A DNA stretch of 64,000 bases from the NCBI GenBank assembly GCA_035532535.1, contig DATKQT010000027.1, forward strand, positions 1 through 64,000, read 5' to 3'. Positions 58,513 through 64,000 of the stretch are shown here, one piece after another; the first letter of the stretch is position 1; every line of letters begins with the position of its first letter. Made by a program: the position numbers and the translations under genes. A model generated the notes under the pieces. That model saw nothing but the letters and a program-made list of their open reading frames with translations. It ran no database searches and was not told the origin of the DNA. This DNA is from Palsa-739 sp035532535. Lineage in GTDB: Bacteria > Actinomycetota > Thermoleophilia > Gaiellales > Gaiellaceae.

Positions 58513-58682
58513 GACGCGCAGGTCGTGCAGACGCGGGCGCGAATCTCGTGGCCGCACGATGGGCAGATACGCCGCTGACGCCGCCACTCGAGGGCGTTCT
58601 TCTGCACCCCGGCGGTCAGCATCATCCAGCCGACTCCGACGGTGAGGATGGCAAGCATCGCGATGTGGAGGTCGATCGTCAT
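58509..58682 (-). CDS. 57-residue membrane-anchored zinc-ribbon protein
   Basis: An N-terminal helix (IAMLAILTVGVGWMMLTAGV) is followed by a basic linker (LEWRRQRR) and a zinc ribbon with two CxxC pairs (ICPSCGHEI and VCTTCAS). Both pairs are intact. The ATG is one base after the stop of the tyrosine recombinase gene upstream, so both are on one transcript. Function unknown. Confidence 0.7.
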   Translation of the reverse strand: MTIDLHIAMLAILTVGVGWMMLTAGVQKNALEWRRQRRICPSCGHEIRARVCTTCAS

Positions 58683-58683
58683 G

Positions 58684-59571
58684 TCAAGCCTTCTTCCGCG
58701 CGTGGGGATGCGCCTGGAAGAACAACTCCCTTCGCCTCCGATCGGATACGTGGGTGTACCGCTCGGTGGTGGAGAGGTCGGCATGGCCGAGCATCTCCTG
58801 AACGGACCTGAGGTCGGCCCCGCCCTCCAACAGGTGCGTGGCGAAGGAGTGACGCAGGAGGTGGGGGTGAACGCGGCCTGGCTCGAGGCCGGCCGTGGCG
58901 GCCAGCTTGCGCAGGATCAGGAAGGCGCCGGCGCGCGTGAGCGGGCCGCCCTGAGCGTTGAGGAAGAGCTCGGGTCGGTGGCGGCGGTCGAGGTAGGGCC
59001 GTCCGCGGGCGAGATAGCGCCGTAGCGCCTCCGCGGCCTCGCGGCCGATCGGGACGACGCGCTCCTTCGAGCCCTTGCCGAGGCAGCGCACGAGCCGGCC
59101 GTCCAGGTCGACCGCCGAGCGGTCGAGCCCCACCGCCTCGCTGACGCGGAGGCCGGCGCCGTACATGAGCTCGACGAGCGCGCGGTCGCGCAGCGAGCGC
59201 GGAGCCGTTCCCGACGCCGCCTCGATCAGCCGCTCCGCCTCGCCCGGCGAGAGCGTGCGCGGGAGGGTGCGCGCGCGGCGTGGCAGCTCGAGGTCCGCAG
59301 CCGGGTTGTCGGCGCGCGTGCCGATGAGCATCTGGTGGCGATAGAAGGAGCGGAGGGCCGCGATGCGGCGCGCGATCGTTGTCGCCGCGAGCCCGCGTGC
59401 GCGCATGTGTGCAACGTATGCGGCGAGCCGGTCGGGCGTCGCGGCGGCGGGCGATCCCTCGAGGAACGCGGTGACGTCGCCGAGATCTCGCCGGTAGGCG
59501 TCGACCGTGCGCGGCGCGAGCCGCGTCGCCGAGAGGGCGAGGAACGAGTCGACTGCCGGATCGCGGGTCAT
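58684..59571 (-). CDS. Tyrosine recombinase, XerC/XerD family (copy 1)
   Basis: The 295-residue recombinase has an N-terminal SAM-like core-binding domain (about 1-90) and the catalytic domain with Arg in YGAGLRVSEAVG, Lys in GKGSKERVVPIG, HLLRHSFATHL, His in LGHADLSTTERYTHV and the nucleophilic Tyr in the same motif. All six residues are present. It could be the XerD for dimer resolution or the enzyme for the local inverted repeats. An inverted repeat lies 40 nt upstream of its ATG. Confidence 0.92.
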   Translation of the reverse strand: MTRDPAVDSFLALSATRLAPRTVDAYRRDLGDVTAFLEGSPAAATPDRLAAYVAHMRARGLAATTIARRIAALRSFYRHQMLIGTRADNPAADLELPRRARTLPRTLSPGEAERLIEAASGTAPRSLRDRALVELMYGAGLRVSEAVGLDRSAVDLDGRLVRCLGKGSKERVVPIGREAAEALRRYLARGRPYLDRRHRPELFLNAQGGPLTRAGAFLILRKLAATAGLEPGRVHPHLLRHSFATHLLEGGADLRSVQEMLGHADLSTTERYTHVSDRRRRELFFQAHPHARKKA

Positions 59572-59611
59572 GCGGCACTGATTCGGGCCGGCTCGGCCGA
59601 CACCTACGGGC

Positions 59612-59625
59612 CAAGTAACAACTTG
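59612..59625. promoter_or_regulatory. Palindrome/inverted repeat, left copy (operator or recombination site)
   Basis: CAAG-TAACAA-CTTG is an internal palindrome (with CAAGT/ACTTG it is 5 bp each side). Read with flanks from 59611, it matches the reverse complement of 60002-60017 at 15 of 16 bases. It overlaps the stop of the HTH gene and lies upstream of recombinase copy 1. Confidence 0.55.
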
Positions 59626-59940
59626 TCACTTTCTTCGCCTGGCTCGTGCTCGCCGTTCGTTGGCTTCGAGGCGGTCGAACTCGTCATGGAAGCTGTTGCG
59701 CGAGCGCAAGCCCGCCGTGACCTCGAGGGTCAGCTGAAGTCGCCCCGGGCCCGATTCCGCTCGCTTCAGCCGGATGTCGCCGACGAGCTGCCGGACTCGC
59801 TCATAGCTCGGTCGAGTCTCGCCGCGGAGCTCCGCCTCGAGGGCGAGACGTCTGGCGATCTCCGCGATCGGGAGTTGGTCGTCGTGGATTCGTACGAGGA
59901 CGTCGAGGAGGTGCGGGGTGATGCGAGCCGCCGAACGCAC
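59626..59940 (-). CDS. Small HTH-like protein between two recombinase genes
   Basis: The 104-residue basic protein has a helix-turn-helix-like stretch (QLPIAEIARRLALEAELRG) and a second helix (RPSYERVRQLVGDIRLKRA). A very basic end (ANERRARARRRK) could touch DNA. It resembles no family I can name. The frame is bracketed by inverted repeats, one 63 bp before its GTG and one over its stop. It could repress the recombinases or act as a directionality factor; both are inference. Confidence 0.6.
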   Translation of the reverse strand: MRSAARITPHLLDVLVRIHDDQLPIAEIARRLALEAELRGETRPSYERVRQLVGDIRLKRAESGPGRLQLTLEVTAGLRSRNSFHDEFDRLEANERRARARRRK

Positions 59941-60002
59941 GGAGGGACCCTGCCGTCGCAGCGCGCACGACCCGATCGCAGCTCCGTCAAGACGCTAAGG
60001 AA

Positions 60003-60016
60003 CAAGGTGTTACTTG
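60003..60016. promoter_or_regulatory. Palindrome/inverted repeat, right copy (operator or recombination site)
   Basis: CAAG-GTGTTA-CTTG is the inverse copy of the element at 59612. On the reverse strand it is followed after 4-5 nt by TAGCGT, a possible -10 for the HTH gene. It lies 20 bp beyond the stop of recombinase copy 2. Confidence 0.55.
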
Positions 60017-60035
60017 GTCGTCGCGCGATCGGCGC

Positions 60036-60893
60036 TCAGGAGCGTGGGTGCGCGTGGTCGTACACGCGGCGCAGGCGCCGTGCGTCCACGTGCGAGTAGA
60101 CCTGCGTGGTCGAGAGCGAGCTGTGGCCGAGGAGCTCCTGGATCGTCCGGAGGTCGGCGCCGCCCTCGAGCAGGTGCGTGGCGAACGCATGGCGGAGACG
60201 ATGCGGATGCGGGACGAGCCGGCGGAGCGTGCTCGTGTCGAGCCGCTTCCCGCGCGCGGAGAGGAAGAGCGCGTTCTCGGCGCTGCGGGCAAGCTCGGGG
60301 CGTGCGTCGCGGAGATAGCGTGCGAGCCAGCTCGCCGCTTCCTCGCCGAGCGGGATGACGCGGTCCTTCGCGCCCTTGCCGCGCCGCACGTGCACGAGCT
60401 CCTGCTCGAAGTCGACGTCGGCGAGATCGAGGCCGACGGCCTCGGCGCTGCGCAGGCCGGCGGAGTAGACGAGCTCGACGAGCGCGCGGTTGCGGAGCGG
60501 GACCGGGCCTTCGCCCTCGAGCGCTTTGAGGACGGCGTCCACCTCGGCCGCGCGGGGCGCGTCCGGGAGCCTGCGCGTCCGGCGCGGCGTGAGCACGGCG
60601 TCCGGAACGCGCGCAGGCCCGAGCGCATGGCGGAGGAACGCCCGGACGGCGGCCAGCTTGCGCCCGATCGTCGCCGGTGCAAGCTTCGGCGGCCTGCGCC
60701 CCGGCCGGGCGGCGCCGAGCTCCGAGGCGTAATCGACGAGCACGCGGACGTCGACGTCGTCGAGCTTCGTGCCCCGGCGGTCGAGCCAGTGGCAGAACTC
60801 GTTCACGTCGTAGCCGTAAGCGCGGCGCGTGCCGTCCGAGAGCGTGGGCGAATCGAGGAAGCGTGCGGCGGCCGAATGGGTGTCCACGCCCAT
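60036..60893 (-). CDS. Tyrosine recombinase, XerC/XerD family (copy 2)
   Basis: The 285-residue recombinase has the core-binding domain (SDGTRRAYGYDVNEFCHWL) and all catalytic residues: Arg in YSAGLRSAEAVG, Lys in GKGAKDRVIPLG, HRLRHAFATHL and LGHSSLSTTQVYSHV with the Tyr. It differs widely from copy 1, so the two are not a recent duplication and may form a XerC/XerD-like pair. A pair of Xer genes this close (about 460 bp apart) around an HTH gene is unusual. ATG 60893 is divergent from the EamA gene. Confidence 0.92.
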   Translation of the reverse strand: MGVDTHSAAARFLDSPTLSDGTRRAYGYDVNEFCHWLDRRGTKLDDVDVRVLVDYASELGAARPGRRPPKLAPATIGRKLAAVRAFLRHALGPARVPDAVLTPRRTRRLPDAPRAAEVDAVLKALEGEGPVPLRNRALVELVYSAGLRSAEAVGLDLADVDFEQELVHVRRGKGAKDRVIPLGEEAASWLARYLRDARPELARSAENALFLSARGKRLDTSTLRRLVPHPHRLRHAFATHLLEGGADLRTIQELLGHSSLSTTQVYSHVDARRLRRVYDHAHPRS

Positions 60894-60946
60894 GGGTTCG
60901 ACGCCAGGCCGGCGCAGCCTCCGAAGGAACGGGCAGTGTTGGCCTT

Positions 60947-61861
60947 GTGCCGCACAAGACGAAGGTCTGGATCGCGCTCGGGACCGTCTATCTCATCTGG
61001 GGATCGACCTACCTCGGGATCGAGCTCGCGGGCGAGACGATCCCGCCGCTTTTCGCCGTCGGGACACGCTTCGTCGCCGCGGGTCTGCTGATGACGGCGT
61101 TCACCGCCTGGCGCCGCGGGCCGCGCGTTCTTCGCGTCCGCCCGGCCGAGCTCGCGTCGGCCGCGCTGGTCGGGACGCTCCTTCCGGGGGCGAACGCCGT
61201 CCTCTTCATCGCCGAGCGGCACGTGCAGACGGGCGTCGCGTCCCTGGTCATCGGCGCGGTGCCGCTGTGGGTCGTGCTGCTCCGGACGATGGCCTCCGAC
61301 CGCCCGCCGGTCGCGACGCTGGCCGGCGTCGGCGTCGGGTTCGTCGGCCTGGCGCTGCTCGTTCGTCCAACCGGCGGGGCGCCGCTGTGGGCGATGCTCA
61401 TCGTCGTCGTCTCGTCGGTCATGTGGGCGACGGGATCGTTCCTCTCCAGCCGCCTGCCGATGCCCGCGGACTCCTTCGCCGCGACGTCGATCGAGATGCT
61501 CGTCGGCGGTGCGATCCTGCTTCCGATCGGGCTTGCGACGACGCATCCGCACTTCGGCGACTTCTCAGCGCGCTCGATCTTTGGCTGGTTCTATCTCGTC
61601 ACCTTCGGCTCGCTCGTCGGCTACACCGCGTACGTGTGGCTGCTCGACAACGCCCCGCTCGGAACGGTCGCGACGTATGCATATGTGAATCCGATCGTCG
61701 CCATCGCACTCGGCGCGATCGTGTTGCACGAATCGCTCACATGGACGATCGGAGTCGGCGCGCTGCTCGTCCTCGCCTGCGTCGCGCTCGTCGTGCGCAC
61801 CGAAACGATTCCGCCCGAGGCCGAAGCCATCGGCGCGGGCGCAGCCGAAGTCAGCTCCTGA
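60947..61861 (+). CDS. EamA/DMT-family transporter
   Basis: The 304-residue protein has ten hydrophobic helices in two EamA halves. The first begins LGTVYLIWGSTYLGIELAGE, and the second contains SSVMWATGSFLSSRL. GYTAYVWLLDNAPLGTVAT and AYVNPIVAIALGAIVLHE are family signatures at the end. Such carriers export amino acids or metabolites. The cargo is unknown. The GTG at 60947 is the nearest start to the first helix. The stop overlaps the convergent GNAT gene by 11 bp. Confidence 0.9.
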   Translation: MPHKTKVWIALGTVYLIWGSTYLGIELAGETIPPLFAVGTRFVAAGLLMTAFTAWRRGPRVLRVRPAELASAALVGTLLPGANAVLFIAERHVQTGVASLVIGAVPLWVVLLRTMASDRPPVATLAGVGVGFVGLALLVRPTGGAPLWAMLIVVVSSVMWATGSFLSSRLPMPADSFAATSIEMLVGGAILLPIGLATTHPHFGDFSARSIFGWFYLVTFGSLVGYTAYVWLLDNAPLGTVATYAYVNPIVAIALGAIVLHESLTWTIGVGALLVLACVALVVRTETIPPEAEAIGAGAAEVSS

Positions 61862-62378
61862 GCTCGCCCGGCAGCACGGAATACATCACCCAGCTCTGGC
61901 GTCGGCCGAGCCGCGGGTTCCAGTGCGCCTCGCGCAGCACGCCCTCGGCCGTGAAGCCGGCCTTCTCGGCCACGCGGCGCGACGGGAGGTTCTCGACGTC
62001 CGCGCGGAGCTGCACGCGGGCGGCGCCCTGCTCGAACGCGAGACCGACGGCGAGCCGCAGCGCGCGCGTCGTGACGCCGCGGCCGCGCGCCTCCCGGCGC
62101 GCCCAGTAGCCGATCTCGGCCACGTCCCCCTCGTCGTTCCATCTGATCCCGATCCCGCCCAGCACGCCGCCGCCACCGGCGTCGACGACGGCGAACGTCG
62201 CCTCGCCCGTCCGGCAGAGGAAGTCGAGCGCGTCCGCGACCGTGTACGGCTGCGGGATCCGGTCGAGCCAGCGTGCGATCTCCTCGTCGCCGTCGAGGCA
62301 CTCGGCAAGCTCGTCCGCATCGGCTTCCCTCCACGCTCTGAGCGCGATGGCACCGTCGGTGGGCAGCCGTTCCCCCAT
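61851..62378 (-). CDS. GNAT N-acetyltransferase, RimJ/RimL-like
   Basis: The 175-residue enzyme has the typical order: ALRAWREADADELAECL, GEATFAVVD, GGIGIRWNDEGDVAEIGYW, ARREARGRGVTTRALRL (the acetyl-CoA loop R-x2-G-x-G) and SRRVAEKAGFTAEGVLRE. This matches RimJ/L-type ribosomal-protein or small-molecule acetyltransferases. The ATG lies 7 nt from a reverse-strand TATCGT, so it is probably leaderless. It is divergent from pckA, 18 bp between starts. Confidence 0.87.
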   Translation of the reverse strand: MGERLPTDGAIALRAWREADADELAECLDGDEEIARWLDRIPQPYTVADALDFLCRTGEATFAVVDAGGGGVLGGIGIRWNDEGDVAEIGYWARREARGRGVTTRALRLAVGLAFEQGAARVQLRADVENLPSRRVAEKAGFTAEGVLREAHWNPRLGRRQSWVMYSVLPGELRS

Positions 62379-62384
62379 CGCGCG

Positions 62385-62391
62385 TACGATA
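62385..62391. promoter_or_regulatory. Shared -10 for GNAT (reverse) and pckA (forward)
   Basis: TACGAT on the forward strand (62385-62390) and TATCGT on the reverse (62386-62391) overlap by five bases. They lie 6 nt from the pckA GTG (62397) and 7 nt from the GNAT ATG (62378). One nearly symmetric 7-bp block may drive both. Confidence 0.5.
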
Positions 62392-62396
62392 CGAGG

Positions 62397-63980
62397 GTGA
62401 CGACCATGGACGTTCGCGGTGGCGTGGACCTCCGCATCCACGGGATCACGCCCACGGGGCACGTCGTGGCGAACCCGAGCACGCCGATGCTCTACGAGCA
62501 CGCGGTCTCGCGCGGCGAGGCGCGGATCGGCGGGGGCGGCCCGATGGTCGTCGACACCGGACGGCACACGGGGCGCTCGCCGAAGGACAAGTTCGTCGTC
62601 CGCGAGCCGGGCTCGGAGGCGCGCATCTGGTGGGACGGCAACCAGGAGATCGGCGAGGGCTCGTTCGAGCACATGCGCGAGAAGGTCGCCGGCTTCCTCT
62701 CGCATGAGCCGACGCTCTACGTCGTCGACGCATTTGCGGGCGCCGATCCCGAGCACCGCATCGCGGTGCGCGTCGTGACGACGCACCCGTATCACGCGTT
62801 GTTCGCCCGCACGATGTTCATCGACCCGACGCCGGACGAGCTGCGCGGCTTCGCGCCGCAGGCGCTCGTGCTGCATGCCCCTGCGCTCGAGGCCGTCCCC
62901 GAAGAGGACGGCACGCGCACCGGCACGTTCATCCTTCTGCACCCGTCGCGCACCGAGGTGCTGATCGGCGGGACGTTCTACGCCGGCGAGATCAAGAAGT
63001 CGATCTTCACCGTCATGAACGACAGGCTGCCGCTCGAAGGCGTACTGCCCATGCACTGTTCCGCGAACGTCGGTTCGGACGGCCGCTCCGCCATCTTCTT
63101 CGGCCTCTCCGGCACAGGGAAGACGACCCTGTCCGCCGATCCCGAGCGCGGGCTGATCGGAGACGACGAGCACGGCTGGGGCACCAGCGGCGTCTTCAAC
63201 TTCGAAGGCGGGTGCTACGCCAAGGTGATCAAGCTCTCGGAGACTGCGGAACCCGAGATCTATCGCACGACGCGCACGTTCGGGACGATCCTCGAGAACG
63301 TCGTCATCGACGAGCGCGGGCGGCTCGACCTCGACGACGCTTCGAAGACCGAGAACACGCGCGCGGCGTACAAGCTCGAGCAGATCGCGAATGCGCACCC
63401 GGACAAGCGCGCAGGGCATCCGTCCGCGGTCGTCATGCTCACCGCCGATGCCTTCGGGATCCTTCCGCCGCTCGCGCGGCTCGACCGGCAGCAGGCCCTC
63501 TACTACTTCCTCTCCGGCTTCACGTCGAAGCTCGCCGGGACGGAGATCGGGATCACCGAGCCGCAGCCGACCTTCTCGACCTGCTTCGGTGCGCCGTTCC
63601 TGCCCCAGCCCCCGTCGGTGTACGCCGACATGCTGGGCCGGAAGCTCGACGAGCACGGCTCCACCGTCTGGCTCGTGAACACCGGCTGGACGGGCGGGCC
63701 GTTCGGCGAGGGGCAGCGCATGCCGATCGCGGCCACTCGCGCACTGCTGCACACTGCGCTCGCCGGCAGGCTCGAGGACGTCGAGTATCGCGTCGACCCA
63801 GTGTTCGGCTTCCGCGTCCCGGTGGAGGTGCCGGGCGTCGACTCGAGCCTGCTCGATCCGCGCAGCACGTGGAGCGATCCGGACACGTACGACCGGAAGG
63901 CCCGCGAGCTGGCCCAGATGTTCCGGGACAACTTCGAGAAATTCCCCCCTGAGCTCGCAGCAGCCGGGCCGCTAGGCTGA
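62397..63980 (+). CDS. pckA: Phosphoenolpyruvate carboxykinase (ATP)
   Basis: PckA turns oxaloacetate and ATP into PEP, the entry to gluconeogenesis, and fits the TCA genes of this window. The 527-residue protein has RSPKDKFVVRE, YAGEIKKSIF, MHCSANVG (substrate site), the kinase loop FFGLSGTGKTTLS (Lys about 242) and GDDEHGWGTSGVFNFEGGCY for metal and adenine binding, then RTTRTFGTILEN. GTG 62397 suits the leaderless promoter; ATG 62406 is three codons further and also possible. The gene is complete, ending 20 bp before the window edge. Confidence 0.95.
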   Translation: MTTMDVRGGVDLRIHGITPTGHVVANPSTPMLYEHAVSRGEARIGGGGPMVVDTGRHTGRSPKDKFVVREPGSEARIWWDGNQEIGEGSFEHMREKVAGFLSHEPTLYVVDAFAGADPEHRIAVRVVTTHPYHALFARTMFIDPTPDELRGFAPQALVLHAPALEAVPEEDGTRTGTFILLHPSRTEVLIGGTFYAGEIKKSIFTVMNDRLPLEGVLPMHCSANVGSDGRSAIFFGLSGTGKTTLSADPERGLIGDDEHGWGTSGVFNFEGGCYAKVIKLSETAEPEIYRTTRTFGTILENVVIDERGRLDLDDASKTENTRAAYKLEQIANAHPDKRAGHPSAVVMLTADAFGILPPLARLDRQQALYYFLSGFTSKLAGTEIGITEPQPTFSTCFGAPFLPQPPSVYADMLGRKLDEHGSTVWLVNTGWTGGPFGEGQRMPIAATRALLHTALAGRLEDVEYRVDPVFGFRVPVEVPGVDSSLLDPRSTWSDPDTYDRKARELAQMFRDNFEKFPPELAAAGPLG

Positions 63981-64000
63981 CTTTTCGGTGATCGGAGAGC

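Overview
The window is GC-rich (roughly 70%), almost fully coding DNA with many GTG and a few TTG starts. CarD, an acyl-CoA carboxylase with a tiny epsilon-like subunit, a SigH-type sigma factor beside cysS/rlmB, and many starts with no leader point to Actinomycetota. Several Cys-rich micro-proteins fit a Thermoleophilia-like lineage best. That placement is inference from gene content, not from a marker tree.

Layout. (1) 1-126: 5' end of an IS5-type transposase. (2) 417-3616: carD, ispD, a PHP phosphatase, ispF and a GNAT-like gene in a tightly overlapping operon. (3) 3623-8037: mutY, a secreted Asp-box sialidase-like protein, threonine aldolase and small genes. (4) 8026-17746: a respiratory island with SCO, a two-component system, a cupredoxin, ctaC-ctaD-ctaE-ctaG, an overlooked 41-codon membrane peptide, a thioredoxin-like protein, a long ctaB and a blue-copper protein. 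(5) 17805-23013: a phosphoribosyltransferase, then a compact gltX, cysS, rlmB, a NYN nuclease, a stand-alone TOPRIM protein and sigH. Regions 2 and 5 together match the Bacillus ispD-ispF-gltX-cysS-rlmB-yacP-sigH order, so the material between looks inserted. (6) 22979-23582: a broken PDDEXK nuclease gene and tRNA-Thr(TGT). (7) 23632-27640: a Cys-rich HTH regulator with a FAD oxidoreductase, then a pterin group (PCD, folE, RibD-like reductase) with a CDP-alcohol transferase. (8) 27669-37507: a three-gene signalling operon led by a 2336-residue poly-HAMP hybrid kinase. (9) 37603-45401: PLP enzyme, MFS exporter, both acyl-CoA carboxylase main subunits plus the epsilon-like subunit, NlpC/P60 hydrolase and pgsA. 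(10) 45388-48880: NarL-type two-component system with an ABC exporter. (11) 49178-57985: sucC-(methyltransferase)-sucD and icd-mdh-SDR-PDZ/Lon, so much of the TCA cycle lies here, with an aminotransferase between. (12) 58015-60893: a HEAT-like protein, a zinc-ribbon micro-protein and two tyrosine recombinase genes around a small HTH-like gene bracketed by inverted repeats. (13) 60947-63980: EamA transporter, GNAT acetyltransferase and pckA.

Two themes recur. Many genes have a TAnnnT -10 box only 6-10 nt before the start codon and no Shine-Dalgarno sequence, as expected for leaderless mRNAs. Several head-to-head gene pairs share or nearly share one -10 core. The least familiar structures are the recombinase/HTH/inverted-repeat locus at 58684-60893 and the 12-unit, exactly 276-bp periodic HAMP array.
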